A stretch of DNA of 64,000 nt from Alphaproteobacteria bacterium SO-S41 (GCA_019670725.1 AP024629.1:620001-684000); one strand, 5' to 3'. Positions 12,907-23,279 are shown, counted from the stretch's first letter. Notes: generated from the letters alone by a model not told the origin. Numbers and translations are program-made.

Positions 12907-15882
12907 ATGGCCTCCAATTCCGCGCTTCTGGAAACCTCGTTCCTCACCGGAGCGAATGCCGCCTTCATTGAAGACCTCTATGACCGCTATGCCGCCGACC
13001 CGAATTCGGTCGATCAAAGCTGGCGCGATCTCTTCGCCGGTCTCGGCAAGGGCGCGGCCCATGCGGCGACGCCCAGCTGGGGCCTGAAAAACGGCAACGG
13101 CATGGTGGGCGCGCTTGCGGAAGACTATCTTCCGCCCGCTCCCAAGGCGCCCAAGAAGACCAACGGCGCCGCCGGCCCGGCTGCCGTCGCCAAGCCGGCC
13201 CTCGGCGACAGCGTCGTTGCCGCACTCGCCCTGAAGGCGCCCTCGCCCGACGCGATCAAGGCCGCGACCCTCGACAGCGTCCGCGCCACCCAGCTCATTC
13301 GCGCCTATCGCGCCCGCGGCCATCTCGCCGCCAATCTCGACCCGCTAAAGCTCGGCGGCGAGAAGCAGCATCCCGAGCTCGACCCGTTCAATTTCGGCTT
13401 CCTGCCGCAGGACATGGACCGGCCGATCTTCCTCGACAACATGCTCGGCCTCCAATACGCGACGATGAAGGAGATCGTGGAGATCTGCCGCGAAACGTAT
13501 TGCGGCGACATCGGCTACGAGTTCGTCCACGTCACCGACCCCGACGAGAAGCGCTGGATCCAGGAGCGCATCGAAGGCCGCGAGAAGGGCGCGTCGTTCT
13601 CGCCGGAAGGCAAGGCGGCGATCCTCAACAAGCTGATCGAGGCGGAAGGCTTCGAGAACTATTGCACGCGCAAGTTCACGGGCACCAAGCGCTTCGGCCT
13701 CGACGGCGGCGAAGCGGTGATCCCGGCGCTGGAGCAGATCATCAAGCGCGGCGGCGCGCTCGGCGCTCGCGAGATCGCCTTCGGCATGTCGCATCGCGGC
13801 CGTCTCAACGTGCTCGCGAACGTGCTGTCCAAGCCCTACATCCAGATCTTCCACGAATTCCAGGGCGGCTCGTCGAACCCCAAGGATGTCGGCGGCTCCG
13901 GCGATGTGAAGTACCATCTCGGCGCCTCGTCCGATCGCTCGTTCGACGGCAACAAGGTCCACCTCTCGCTCGCCCCGAACCCCTCGCATCTGGAAGCGGT
14001 GAACCCCGTCGTCCTCGGCAAGGTCCGCGCCAAGCAGGTCCAGCTCGGCAATGGCGACGTCCAGACCGGGCGCGGCATGGTGATCCCCGTGCTGATGCAT
14101 GGCGACGCCGCCTTCGCCGGCCAGGGCGTGGTCGCGGAATGCTTCGCCATGTCGGGCACGCGCGGCTATCGCACCGGCGGCACGATCCATATCGTCGTCA
14201 ACAACCAGATCGGCTTCACGACCTCGCCCCATCACGCGCGGTCCTCGCCGTATCCGTCCGACATCGCGAAGATGGTGGAAGCCCCCATCCTGCACGTGAA
14301 CGGCGACAACCCCGAGGCCGTCGTCCACTGCGCGCGCATCGCGACCGAGTTCCGCCAGCGCTTCCTGAAGGACGTGGTGGTGGACATGTTCTGCTATCGC
14401 CGCTTCGGCCACAACGAGACGCTGGAGCCGACCTTCACCCAGCCGCTGATGTACCGGGCGATCAAGGACCACCCCTCGACGCTGACGCTGTACGAGAAGA
14501 AGCTCGCCGACGAAGGCACGCTGACGATCGACGAGATCGAGGCGATGAAGGCCGATTTCGCCAAGCGCCTCGACGACGAGCTGGAAGCGTCCAAGACCTT
14601 CAAGGCCAACAAGGCCGACTGGCTCGACGGGCTCTGGTCCGGCATGGATGCGGGACAGGGCAGCTACAAGCGCGGCGACACCGCGGTCGATGTCGAGATC
14701 CTGAAAGAGGTCGGCAAGGCGCTCTCCACCGTCCCCGAAACCTTCAACGCGCACCGCACCGTGTCGCGCCAGCTCGCCGCCAAGGCCGCGATGTTCGAAA
14801 CCGGGCAGGGCATCGACTGGGCGACCGCCGAAGCGCTTGCTTTCGGGACGCTGGCGCTTGAAGGCGTGCCGGTCCGCCTCTCGGGCCAGGACAGCCGCGA
14901 AGGCACGTTCAGCCAGCGCCATGCCTCGCTGGTCGATCAGGCCGACGAGCACCGCTACGTCCTGCTCAACCACATCCGCAAGGATCAGAAGGCCGAAGTC
15001 GACGTCATCGACTCGCTGCTGTCGGAATTCGCCGTGCTCGGTTTCGAGTACGGCTACTCGCTCGCGGCGCCCAACACGCTCGTCCTCTGGGAAGCGCAGT
15101 TCGGCGACTTCTCCAACGGCGCGCAGGTCATCATCGACCAGTTCATCTCGTCGGGCGAAACCAAATGGCTGCGGCTCTCGGGTCTCGTCCTGCTGCTGCC
15201 GCACGGCTATGAGGGCCAGGGGCCGGAACACTCCTCCGCGCGGCCCGAACGCTTCCTGCAGCTCTGCGCCGAAAAGAACATGCAGGTCGCGAACCTCACG
15301 ACGCCGTCCAACTACTATCACGCGCTGCGCCGCCAGATCCGCCGCAACTCGCGCAAGCCGCTCGTGCTGATGACGCCGAAATCGCTGCTGCGCCACAAGC
15401 GGGCGGTCTCGCAGCTCGTCGAGATGGGCCCCGGCACCTCGTTCCACCGCCTGCTGTGGGACGATGCCGAACAGCGCCCGGGGTCTTCGGTGAAGCTGAA
15501 GGCCGACAAGGACATCCGCCGCGTCGTGCTGTGCACCGGCAAGGTCTATTACGATCTCTTCGAGGACCGCGAGAAGAAGGGCATCGACGATGTCCAGCTC
15601 ATCCGCGTCGAGCAGCTCTATCCCTATCCGGAAGACGCCGTGGAGCGCGAGCTGATGCGCTTCAAACAGGCCGAGATCGTGTGGGTCCAGGAGGAGCCGC
15701 GCAATATGGGCTACTGGACCTATATCGCGCCGCTGCTGGAAGAGACGATGATCAAGGCCGGGGTCACCCGCACGCGCCCGCGCTATATCGGCCGTGCCGC
15801 CGCCGCCTCGCCCGCCACGGGACTTTCGAGCACGCACCAGGCCGAACTCCGGGCCTTCATGGACGAAACCTTCGCGCCGTAA
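12907..15882 (+). CDS. sucA: 2-oxoglutarate dehydrogenase E1 component
   Basis: 991 aa from ATG 12907 (MASNSALLETSFLTGANAAFIEDLYDRY), matching the usual E1o N-terminus; an in-frame ATG at 12865 would add 14 residues of non-family text. This thiamine-diphosphate enzyme decarboxylates 2-oxoglutarate and transfers succinyl to the E2 lipoyl arm. Visible are AFGMSHRGRLNVLANV, the TPP region with GDAAFAGQGVVAE, and the C-terminal transketolase-like domain (EYGYSLAAPNTLVLWEAQFGDF). It is followed by sucB after 27 bp. Confidence 0.97.
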   Translation: MASNSALLETSFLTGANAAFIEDLYDRYAADPNSVDQSWRDLFAGLGKGAAHAATPSWGLKNGNGMVGALAEDYLPPAPKAPKKTNGAAGPAAVAKPALGDSVVAALALKAPSPDAIKAATLDSVRATQLIRAYRARGHLAANLDPLKLGGEKQHPELDPFNFGFLPQDMDRPIFLDNMLGLQYATMKEIVEICRETYCGDIGYEFVHVTDPDEKRWIQERIEGREKGASFSPEGKAAILNKLIEAEGFENYCTRKFTGTKRFGLDGGEAVIPALEQIIKRGGALGAREIAFGMSHRGRLNVLANVLSKPYIQIFHEFQGGSSNPKDVGGSGDVKYHLGASSDRSFDGNKVHLSLAPNPSHLEAVNPVVLGKVRAKQVQLGNGDVQTGRGMVIPVLMHGDAAFAGQGVVAECFAMSGTRGYRTGGTIHIVVNNQIGFTTSPHHARSSPYPSDIAKMVEAPILHVNGDNPEAVVHCARIATEFRQRFLKDVVVDMFCYRRFGHNETLEPTFTQPLMYRAIKDHPSTLTLYEKKLADEGTLTIDEIEAMKADFAKRLDDELEASKTFKANKADWLDGLWSGMDAGQGSYKRGDTAVDVEILKEVGKALSTVPETFNAHRTVSRQLAAKAAMFETGQGIDWATAEALAFGTLALEGVPVRLSGQDSREGTFSQRHASLVDQADEHRYVLLNHIRKDQKAEVDVIDSLLSEFAVLGFEYGYSLAAPNTLVLWEAQFGDFSNGAQVIIDQFISSGETKWLRLSGLVLLLPHGYEGQGPEHSSARPERFLQLCAEKNMQVANLTTPSNYYHALRRQIRRNSRKPLVLMTPKSLLRHKRAVSQLVEMGPGTSFHRLLWDDAEQRPGSSVKLKADKDIRRVVLCTGKVYYDLFEDREKKGIDDVQLIRVEQLYPYPEDAVERELMRFKQAEIVWVQEEPRNMGYWTYIAPLLEETMIKAGVTRTRPRYIGRAAAASPATGLSSTHQAELRAFMDETFAP

Positions 15883-15909
15883 CGCGCGCCTCGACGTTTA
15901 GGAAAACCA

Positions 15910-17154
15910 ATGGCCGACATCACCGTCCCCAATATGGGTGAAAGCGTCACCGAGGCGACGATCGCCAAATGGTTCAAGAAGGTCGGCGACACCGTGAATG
16001 CCGACGAGCCGCTGGCCGAGCTCGAGACCGACAAGGTCACGGTCGAGGTCCCCGCGCCGTCCTCCGGCGTCATCTCCTCGATCGCCGTCGCCGAAGGCGG
16101 CACGGTGGCGCCCGGTGCGGTGATCGGCGCGATCGAAGCCGGCGCCGGCACGGCCGCCGCTGCGCCGAAGCCCGCCCCCGCCGCGGAAGCGCCCAAGCCG
16201 GCCCCTGCGCCTGAAGCGCCGAAGCCTGCGGCTCCCGCCGCCGCGCCCGCCAGCGACAAGCCGAACGGTCCCGCGGTCGAGCGCATCGTCGCGGAGACCG
16301 GCGTCGATACTTCGAAGATCCCGGCGACCGGCAAGGACGGCCGCCTCACCAAGGGCGACGTGCTGGCCGCGCTCGACGCTGTCGCGACGCAGGTCACCGC
16401 CGGCGCTGCTGCTGCGCCCGCCGCCGCCGCGCCGCACGTGCCGCGCCCGACCACCGAGCGCGAGCAGCGCGTGAAGATGACGCGCCTGCGCCAGACCATC
16501 GCCAAGCGTCTGAAGGAAGCGCAGCACAACGCCGCTATGCTCACCACCTTCAACGAGGTGGACATGACCGAGATCATGGCGCTGCGGAAGGAGTATCAGC
16601 CCGACTTCGAAAAGCGCCACGGCGTGCGCATCGGCTTCATGTCGTTCTTCGTGAAGGCCTGCGTCGCGGCGCTGAAGGAAATCCCCGCCGTCAACGGCGA
16701 GATCGACGGCGACGACGTCATCTACAAGAACTACTACGACATCGGCGTCGCCGTCGGCACCGAGAAGGGCCTTGTCGTGCCCGTGCTGCGCGACGCCGAC
16801 ACCAAAGGCTTCGCCGATATCGAGAAGGGCATTGCCGATCTCGGCGCCAAGGCGCGCGACGGCAAGCTGAAGCTGGAAGACCTGCAGGGCGCGACCTTCA
16901 CGATCTCGAACGGCGGCGTCTACGGCTCGCTGATGTCGACGCCGATCCTCAACGCGCCGCAGTCCGGCGTGCTCGGCATGCACAAGATCCAGGACCGCCC
17001 GATCGTCGTGAACGGCCAGATCGTGATCCGCCCGATGATGTATCTCGCCCTCAGCTACGACCACCGCCTCGTCGACGGCAAGGAAGCGGTGACCTTCCTC
17101 GTCCGCGTGAAAGAGGCGCTGGAACATCCGGTGCGGCTGGTGCTGGAAGTCTAG
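15910..17154 (+). CDS. sucB: Dihydrolipoyl succinyltransferase (E2 of 2-oxoglutarate dehydrogenase)
   Basis: 414 aa. One N-terminal lipoyl domain with lipoyl lysine 42 (ETDKVTVEV), an Ala/Pro linker (about 78-115) that reads as a swinging arm, the peripheral-subunit binding domain ([15 protein letters not shown] to [12 protein letters not shown]) and the acyltransferase core, ending with [12 protein letters not shown] where His and Asp are catalytic. A core domain with [15 protein letters not shown] marks it as succinyl- rather than acetyl-transferase. Located between E1 and E3 as expected. Confidence 0.97.
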   Translation: MADITVPNMGESVTEATIAKWFKKVGDTVNADEPLAELETDKVTVEVPAPSSGVISSIAVAEGGTVAPGAVIGAIEAGAGTAAAAPKPAPAAEAPKPAPAPEAPKPAAPAAAPASDKPNGPAVERIVAETGVDTSKIPATGKDGRLTKGDVLAALDAVATQVTAGAAAAPAAAAPHVPRPTTEREQRVKMTRLRQTIAKRLKEAQHNAAMLTTFNEVDMTEIMALRKEYQPDFEKRHGVRIGFMSFFVKACVAALKEIPAVNGEIDGDDVIYKNYYDIGVAVGTEKGLVVPVLRDADTKGFADIEKGIADLGAKARDGKLKLEDLQGATFTISNGGVYGSLMSTPILNAPQSGVLGMHKIQDRPIVVNGQIVIRPMMYLALSYDHRLVDGKEAVTFLVRVKEALEHPVRLVLEV

Positions 17155-17175
17155 CCCACCCTTCGAGACCCCTTG

Positions 17176-17245
17176 CTGTCATGCCCGCGCAGGCGGGCAT
17201 CCAGCCGGGAGTTCCCATGGATGCCCGCCTGCGCGGGCATGACAG
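17176..17245. repeat. REP-like extragenic palindrome between sucB and lpdA
   Basis: Two 28-bp arms, 17176-17203 and 17218-17245, are perfect inverted copies around a 14-bp loop. Each arm has its own smaller hairpin (TGCCCGC GCAG GCGGGCA). The motif CATGCCCGCGCAGGCGGGCA is a common repeat of GC-rich proteobacterial genomes. In this position it can form a strong hairpin in the sucB-lpdA mRNA and may limit read-through or protect the upstream 3' end. Confidence 0.88.
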
Positions 17246-17268
17246 TTGAACGAACTTGAGAGGCGACG

Positions 17269-18687
17269 ATGCCCGGACCTTACGATGTGGTGGTGATCGG
17301 CGGCGGCCCCGGCGGCTATAACGCCGCGATCCGTGCCGCGCAGCTTGGCCTCAAGACCGCGTGCATCGAGAAGCGCGCCGTCAAGGACGCGGTGGCGTTC
17401 GGCGGCACCTGTCTCAATGTCGGCTGCATCCCGTCCAAGGCGCTGCTCTTCGCGAGCGAGCGCTTCGAGGACGCCTCCAAGCACTTCGCCTCGATCGGCA
17501 TCAAGGTCACGCCCGAAATCGATCTGCCGGGCATGATGGGCCACAAGGAGCGCACGGTCGATCAGCTCGTGAAGGGCGTCTCGTTCCTCTTCAAGAAGAA
17601 CAAGGTCGATCCCTATTTCGGCACCGGCCGCATCGTCTCGGCGACACAGGTCGAACTGACCGGCCCCGACGGCACGAAAGAGACGCTGGAAACCAAGAAC
17701 ATCATCATCGCCACGGGCTCCGAAGTGATGCCGCTGCCTGGCGTTACCGTGGACGAGAAGGTCATCGTCTCCTCGACCGGCATCCTGTCGCTGTCGGAAG
17801 TGCCCAAGCGCCTCACCGTGATCGGTGCGGGGATCATCGGGCTTGAACTCGGTTCGGTCTGGCGCCGCCTCGGCGCCGAGGTGACGGTGATCGAGTATCT
17901 CGACCGCATCGTGCCCGGCGTCGATGGCGATGTCGCCAAGGAGTTCCAGAAGATCCTCACCCGCCAGGGCATCAAGTTCAAACTGGCGACCAAGGTGACG
18001 AAGGCCGAGCCGGGCGCCAGCGGCGTCACGGTGACCATGGAGCCCGCCGCCGGTGGAGCGGCCGAGACGCTCGAAACCGACATCCTGCTCGTCTGCATCG
18101 GCCGCCGCCCCTTCATCGAAGGGCTCGGCGCCAAGGAAGCCGGCGTCGCCATCGACAAGCGCGGCCGGGTCGAAACCGACGGCCATGGCCGCACCAACGT
18201 GCCCGGCATCTGGGTGGTCGGCGACGTCACGACCGGCCCGATGCTGGCCCACAAGGCCGAGGACGAGGCGATGGCCGTCGCGGAACTCATCGCGGGCAAG
18301 GCCGGTCATGTGAATTACGACGTGATCCCGTCCGTCGTTTACACGCACCCGGAAGTCGCCAGCGTCGGCAAGACCGAGGACGAGCTGAAGGCCGCGGGCG
18401 TCGCCTACAAGACCGGCAAGTTCCCCTTCACCGCCAATGCGCGCGCGAAAACGGTCGCCGAGAAGGACGGCTTCGTGAAGATCATCGCGGACGCCAAGAC
18501 CGACCGCGTGCTTGGCTGCCACATCATCGGCCCGGAAGCGGGCAACCTCATCATGGAGGTCGCCGTCGCGATGGAATTCGGCGCCTCGTCGGAAGACATC
18601 GCCCGCACCTGCCACCCGCACCCGACCCTCACCGAGGGCGTGCGCCAGGCGGCGCTCGGCGTCGACAACCGCATCATGCAGATGTGA
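17269..18687 (+). CDS. lpdA: Dihydrolipoyl dehydrogenase (E3)
   Basis: 472 aa flavoprotein that reoxidises dihydrolipoamide with NAD+. FAD-binding GGGPGGYNAAIRAAQLG at the N-terminus, redox disulfide GGTCLNVGCIPSK (Cys48, Cys53), NAD-binding GAGIIGLELGSVW, and the C-terminal dimer interface with the catalytic CHPHPTLTE. Last enzyme of the complex; its stop overlaps the GTG of the GNAT gene. Confidence 0.97.
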   Translation: MPGPYDVVVIGGGPGGYNAAIRAAQLGLKTACIEKRAVKDAVAFGGTCLNVGCIPSKALLFASERFEDASKHFASIGIKVTPEIDLPGMMGHKERTVDQLVKGVSFLFKKNKVDPYFGTGRIVSATQVELTGPDGTKETLETKNIIIATGSEVMPLPGVTVDEKVIVSSTGILSLSEVPKRLTVIGAGIIGLELGSVWRRLGAEVTVIEYLDRIVPGVDGDVAKEFQKILTRQGIKFKLATKVTKAEPGASGVTVTMEPAAGGAAETLETDILLVCIGRRPFIEGLGAKEAGVAIDKRGRVETDGHGRTNVPGIWVVGDVTTGPMLAHKAEDEAMAVAELIAGKAGHVNYDVIPSVVYTHPEVASVGKTEDELKAAGVAYKTGKFPFTANARAKTVAEKDGFVKIIADAKTDRVLGCHIIGPEAGNLIMEVAVAMEFGASSEDIARTCHPHPTLTEGVRQAALGVDNRIMQM

Positions 18688-19121
18688 GCGCCGCGGCGTT
18701 CTCCATCCGCGCCGCCGGCCCCGACGATCTCCTGGACGCCGCGGCGCTGTTCGAGCGCGTCGCCAACGCCACCATGCCCTGGCTGCCGCGCGAGACGCAG
18801 GACCGCGCGGCCTTCCTCGCCGCCGCCCATGACGAGATCGTCTGGATCGCCGTCGCGGACGGGGCGATCGTCGGCCTCGCCGCGCTTTTTGCGCCGCAAA
18901 GCTTCCTGCATTCGCTGTTCGTCGACGGGGCGTGGCAGGGCAAAGGCGTCGGCCGCGCCTTGCTCGAAACCGCCGCCGCCGCGGCGTCCGGCCCGCTCTC
19001 GCTGAAGGTCCAGGAACGCAACGACGCCGCCCGCCGCTTCTATGCCGGCCTCGGCTTTCGCGAAGGGGACCGTGGCACCGAGAACGGCGCGACCTGGATC
19101 CGCCTCACCCGCGCGCTTTAG
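18684..19121 (+). CDS. GNAT family N-acetyltransferase
   Basis: 145 aa from a GTG that overlaps the lpdA stop (GTGA at 18684-18687). The acetyl-CoA loop is visible as VDGAWQGKGVGRALLETA, followed by the typical C-terminal NDAARRFYAGLGFREGD. The substrate is unknown; the coupled start puts it in the lpdA transcript. Confidence 0.87.
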   Translation: MSAAAFSIRAAGPDDLLDAAALFERVANATMPWLPRETQDRAAFLAAAHDEIVWIAVADGAIVGLAALFAPQSFLHSLFVDGAWQGKGVGRALLETAAAAASGPLSLKVQERNDAARRFYAGLGFREGDRGTENGATWIRLTRAL

Positions 19122-19181
19122 TACAAATTCGAACAGGCGGTGTTCAGGGTTCGGTGACGATTCCCGCCGCATACTCGCGCG

Positions 19182-19367
19182 ATGCGTGCACTGGCTCACA
19201 TTGCGGCGTTCGCCATCGTCCTGTTGATCGGCTATCTGCTGATCACGCAGGGCTATCACTCGTTCCTGCTGCACACCCGGTCGCGCTTCACGGCGCAGGC
19301 CCTCACCTTCATCACCCTCGGCTTCACCACCGTCGGGATGATCTGGGCAACCCGCAGAATTCCTTGA
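19182..19367 (+). CDS. Small membrane protein of unknown function
   Basis: 61 aa with two hydrophobic segments (about 5-22 and 40-56) and a short basic link, so probably a two-pass inner-membrane protein. No family recognised. It is convergent with xerC, whose stop lies two bases on. No strong ribosome site is seen, so translation is likely rather than certain. Confidence 0.5.
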   Translation: MRALAHIAAFAIVLLIGYLLITQGYHSFLLHTRSRFTAQALTFITLGFTTVGMIWATRRIP

Positions 19368-19368
19368 A

Positions 19369-20283
19369 TCAGCGCGCCCGCGCGGCGTCGTAGACGGCCA
19401 TCAGCCGCGTCTCGTCGACGGCGGTATAGCGCTGCGTCGTCGACAGCGAGGCATGACCGAGCAGGTCCTGGATGGCGCGGAGATCGCCGCCGTTCTGCAG
19501 CAGATGCGTCGCGAAGGAGTGGCGCAGCGCATGCGGCGTCGCGCGCGGGCCAAGGCCCAGCTGGATGCGCAGCGTCTCCATCACCTTCTGGATCGGCCGC
19601 GGCCCCAGCGCCCGGCCGGACTTGGCGAGGAACAGCGGCCCGTTCCGCTCGATCGGATGCGGGCAGAGCTCGCGATAGCGGGCGATCGCCTCCGTGATGA
19701 CGGGCAGGACCGGCACGATCCGCTCGCGCCCGCCTTTGCCGCGAATGTTCAGCGCCGCGCCGGTGCCGCCGTCCGCGCCGGTCAGCGACAGCGCCTCGGA
19801 AATACGCAGGCCCGCGCCATAGAGCAGCGTCAGCACTGCCTCGTCCCGCGCCCGCTCCCAGGCCGGGCCGGCGAGGCCGCGTCCGGTCGCGCCCGCCTCC
19901 ATCAGGGTCAACGCCGCATCCTCCTGGCGCAGCGGCCGGGGCAGGGTGCGCGGCTGTTTCGGCGCGGCGACGCTCATCACGGCGGCATTCTTGATCCCTG
20001 CCCGCCGCTCCAGAAACCGGTGAAAGGCGCGTACCGAGGCCAGCGTCCGTGCCAGCGAGCGCGACGACAGCCCCTCGCCCCGGCGCGACGCGAGAAAGGC
20101 CCTGAGATCGGCGGCGCTCAGCTTCGCCAGCGCCGTCCCATCCGGCGCCCCGCCGCGATGCAGAGTGAGGAAATCCAGATACCGCTCCACGTCGTCGCCA
20201 TAGGCGCGCACGGTCAGCGGACTCGCGCGCTTCTCGCTCGCGAGATAGGTCAGCCATTGGGCCAGCAAGGCGGCGGCGGTCAT
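19369..20283 (-). CDS. xerC: Tyrosine recombinase XerC
   Basis: 304 aa, the usual Xer length. With XerD it resolves chromosome dimers at dif. The catalytic set is complete: Arg160 (GAGLRISEAL), Lys183 (GKGGRERIV), His251 and Arg254 (HALRHSFATHLL), His277 (GHASLSTTQRY) and nucleophile Tyr286. N-terminal SAM-like core-binding domain at 1-100. It is chromosomal, unlike the island integrase at 60016. It lies downstream of the transaldolase gene on the same strand. Confidence 0.95.
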   Translation of the reverse strand: MTAAALLAQWLTYLASEKRASPLTVRAYGDDVERYLDFLTLHRGGAPDGTALAKLSAADLRAFLASRRGEGLSSRSLARTLASVRAFHRFLERRAGIKNAAVMSVAAPKQPRTLPRPLRQEDAALTLMEAGATGRGLAGPAWERARDEAVLTLLYGAGLRISEALSLTGADGGTGAALNIRGKGGRERIVPVLPVITEAIARYRELCPHPIERNGPLFLAKSGRALGPRPIQKVMETLRIQLGLGPRATPHALRHSFATHLLQNGGDLRAIQDLLGHASLSTTQRYTAVDETRLMAVYDAARAR

Positions 20284-20397
20284 GGCCTCATTCTCATCCC
20301 ACCCCGTTAAAGCCGGCTGAAAGCTGCAATTCGCGCCATGCCAGCCATGCCAATTTCACCGTAAGTTATTGATTTTATTCATTATTAAAAAAAACGC

Positions 20398-21054
20398 TCA
20401 CAAAATCGTCTGCCCGCTCTTCGCCCAATCCGCCATGAAGGCGTCGAGCCCCTTGTCGGTCAGCGCGTGCTTGGCGAGGTCGCGCAGCACGGACGGCGGC
20501 ACGGTCACGACATCCGCGCCGATCAGCGCCGCCTGCTTGACGTGTTCGGGGCTGCGGATCGAGGCCGCGAGGATCTCGGTCTTCAGCGCCGGGTAGTTGT
20601 CATAGAGCGTGCGGATGTCGCGGATGAGCTGCATCCCGTCCTCGCCGATATCGTCGAGCCGGCCGATAAAGGGCGAGATGAAGGCCGCCCCCGCCTTGGC
20701 GGCAAGCAGCGCCTGGTTCGCCGAGAAGCACAGCGTCACGTTGACCGAGACGCCCTCCGACGACAGCGCCTTGCAGGCTTTCAGCCCGTCCCAGGTCAAC
20801 GGCGCCTTGATGGTCACGTTGGGCGCAATCTTGCGCAGCACCGCTGCCTCTTTCAGCATGGTCGGCGTATCCAGCGCGGTGACCTCGGCGCTGACCGGGC
20901 CATCGACCAGCGCGCAGATCTCCGCGATGACGTCCAGGAACTTCCGCCCCGATTTGGCGATCAGCGAGGGGTTGGTGGTGACGCCGTCGAGCAGGCCAGT
21001 CGCTGCAAGGTCCGCGATCTCGGCGGTGTCGGCGGTATCGACAAAGAACTTCAT
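20398..21054 (-). CDS. Transaldolase / fructose-6-phosphate aldolase-like protein
   Basis: 218 aa from ATG 21054 ([16 protein letters not shown]), preceded by a good GAGGAG site; an upstream GTG at 21081 is not needed. Short-form transaldolase family with the [11 protein letters not shown] signature and the Schiff-base lysine Lys83 in [10 protein letters not shown]. Family members act either as pentose-pathway transaldolase (tal) or as fructose-6-phosphate aldolase (fsa); sequence reading cannot separate them. It is divergent from priA. The downstream 114-bp gap to xerC is AT-rich with a run of T but has no clear hairpin. Confidence 0.92.
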   Translation of the reverse strand: MKFFVDTADTAEIADLAATGLLDGVTTNPSLIAKSGRKFLDVIAEICALVDGPVSAEVTALDTPTMLKEAAVLRKIAPNVTIKAPLTWDGLKACKALSSEGVSVNVTLCFSANQALLAAKAGAAFISPFIGRLDDIGEDGMQLIRDIRTLYDNYPALKTEILAASIRSPEHVKQAALIGADVVTVPPSVLRDLAKHALTDKGLDAFMADWAKSGQTIL

Positions 21055-21104
21055 CGCGTCACTCCTCTTGCCTTCCGACACTATGGGGACGACTTGTCAC
21101 GACG

Positions 21105-23279
21105 ATGAACGACGCGGTCCATCAGCCCGATAGTGTCAGCGTGCTGCTTCCCGGCGGCGCGCCGGGTCCGTTCGATTACGCGAAGGGGGGCCATGACCTC
21201 AAGCGCGGCGACATCATCCAGGTCCCGCTCGGCCGTCGCGAGGTGCTCGGCGTCGTCTGGGGGCCGGGCACGGGCGAGGTCGGGCATAACCGGCTGAAGG
21301 CCGTCTCCGGCGTCTTCCCCGTGCCCCCGTTGCCGCCGGTCCTCTGCGATCTCGTGGACTGGATGGCGGGCTACGTCCTCGCATCGCGCGGGTCGGTGCT
21401 AGCTTTGTGCCTGCGCTCCGGCGAGGCGCTGGAGCCGCCGAAGATGCGCACCATCTATCGCCGCGGTCCGCTGGAACCGGCGCGGATGACGCCGCAGCGC
21501 CAGCGCGTCCTCGATACGGCCGCCGACGGCCTCGCGCGTTCACCCGCGGAATGGGCGGAGATTTCGGGCGCCAGCGTCGCGACCGTCAAAGGCCTCATCG
21601 AGGCCGGCGCTCTCGTCGGCGTCGAGGTCCCGGCCTTCGCGTCCCATCCCTGTCCTGATGCCGACCATGCCGGCGTCGCGCTCTCGCCCGCCCAGCGCGG
21701 CGTCGCCGACGAATTGATCGCGTCGCTCGGCGAAGGGTTCTCCACGACGCTGCTCGATGGCGTCACCGGTTCGGGCAAGACCGAGACCTATTTCGAGGCG
21801 GTTGGCGAGGTCCTCCGGCGCGGCGGCCAGGCGTTGATCCTCCTTCCCGAAATCGCGCTCACCCATCAGTTCATGGAGCGCTTCGAGGCGCGCTTCGGCT
21901 GCCGCCCCGCGGAATGGCACAGCGACGTGAAATCCTCGGAACGCTCGCGCACCTGGCGGCAGGTCGCGGAGGGCACGGCCCGCGTCGTCGTCGGCGCGCG
22001 TTCGGCGCTGTTCCTGCCTTATCCCGATCTGCGCCTGATCGTCGTCGACGAGGAACACGACAACGCCTTCAAGCAGGAAGAGGGCGTCATCTACAACGCC
22101 CGCGACATGGCGGTCGTGCGGGCGCGGATGGGTGAATTTCCCATCGTGCTCGCTTCGGCGACACCGTCGCTCGAAAGCTGGGTCAACGCGAGACAGGGCC
22201 GCTATCGCTATCTCGCGCTGCCCGCGCGCTTCGGCGTCGCGGTCATGCCGCGCGTCGATCTCGTCGATCTCCGCAAAGAACGCCCACCCTCGGGCCGGTT
22301 CCTCAGCCCGCCGCTGGAAGAGGCCGTCGAGCACGCATTGTCGCGGCAGGAACAGTCGCTCCTTTTCCTCAACCGCCGCGGCTATGCGCCGCTCAATATC
22401 TGCCAGACCTGCGGCCACCGGATCGAATGCCCGAATTGCTCGTCCTGGCTGGTCGAGCATCGCTTCCGGCTGAAGCTCGTCTGCCATCACTGCGGCTATG
22501 AACGCCCCAAGCCCCAGTCCTGCCCGCAATGCGGCACGCCCAATGCGATGGCCTCGTCCGGTCCCGGCGTCGAGCGCATCGCGGAAGAGGTGGCACATCT
22601 CTGGCCCGAGGCGCGCATCGCCATCGCCTCGTCCGACGTCTTGCACGGCCCGAAGCAGACCCAGGACGCGCTGGAGCGCATGGCCGAGGGCGAGATCGAC
22701 ATCCTCATCGGCACCCAGATCGTCGCCAAGGGGCACAACTTCCCGAACCTCACGCTGGTCGGCGTGGTCGATGCCGATCTCGGCCTCTCCGGCGGCGATC
22801 CGCGCGCGCGGGAACGCACGTTCCAACTCCTCCACCAGGTCTCCGGCCGTGCGGGCCGCGCCGAAAAGCCGGGCCGCGTTCTTCTCCAGACCCACCAGCC
22901 CGAGGACCGGCTGATGCAGGCGATCGCCGCGGGGGATCGCGACAAGTTCCTGGCGCTGGAGGCCGAGGACCGCGAGCGCCTGGGCTTCCCGCCCTATGGC
23001 CGTTTCGCCGCGCTCATTCTCTCCGGCACGGACGATGCGTTGCTGGAGGAGTATGCCCGCACCCTCGCCGCCGCCGCGCCGCATGCGGAAGGCGCCAGCG
23101 TCTGGGGCCCGGCCCCGGCGCTGATGGCGCGGTTGCGCGGCCGCACGCGGCTGCGCTTCCTCGTCAAGACGACGCGCAATTTCCGCATCCAGGCCTTCGT
23201 CGCCGAATGGCTCGCCGCCGCACCGCCGCCCTCCAAGGTGCGACTATCTGTCGATGTCGATCCGCAAAGTTTCATCTGA
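21105..23279 (+). CDS. priA: Primosomal protein N' (replication restart helicase PriA)
   Basis: 724 aa superfamily-2 helicase that reloads the replisome on stalled forks. Seen: the N-terminal DNA-binding part, Walker A GVTGSGKTETYFE, DEAH-type VVDEEHDN, and the zinc-binding cysteines (CQTCGHRIECPNCSSW, CHHCGY, CPQCGT), then helicase motifs V-VI (GTQIVAKGHNFPNL, QVSGRAGRAEKPG). Full length and intact. Confidence 0.96.
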   Translation: MNDAVHQPDSVSVLLPGGAPGPFDYAKGGHDLKRGDIIQVPLGRREVLGVVWGPGTGEVGHNRLKAVSGVFPVPPLPPVLCDLVDWMAGYVLASRGSVLALCLRSGEALEPPKMRTIYRRGPLEPARMTPQRQRVLDTAADGLARSPAEWAEISGASVATVKGLIEAGALVGVEVPAFASHPCPDADHAGVALSPAQRGVADELIASLGEGFSTTLLDGVTGSGKTETYFEAVGEVLRRGGQALILLPEIALTHQFMERFEARFGCRPAEWHSDVKSSERSRTWRQVAEGTARVVVGARSALFLPYPDLRLIVVDEEHDNAFKQEEGVIYNARDMAVVRARMGEFPIVLASATPSLESWVNARQGRYRYLALPARFGVAVMPRVDLVDLRKERPPSGRFLSPPLEEAVEHALSRQEQSLLFLNRRGYAPLNICQTCGHRIECPNCSSWLVEHRFRLKLVCHHCGYERPKPQSCPQCGTPNAMASSGPGVERIAEEVAHLWPEARIAIASSDVLHGPKQTQDALERMAEGEIDILIGTQIVAKGHNFPNLTLVGVVDADLGLSGGDPRARERTFQLLHQVSGRAGRAEKPGRVLLQTHQPEDRLMQAIAAGDRDKFLALEAEDRERLGFPPYGRFAALILSGTDDALLEEYARTLAAAAPHAEGASVWGPAPALMARLRGRTRLRFLVKTTRNFRIQAFVAEWLAAAPPPSKVRLSVDVDPQSFI

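Noticed and set aside
13345-15837. Minus-strand frame of 830 codons under sucA
   Set aside because: Antisense shadow of 2-oxoglutarate dehydrogenase E1.
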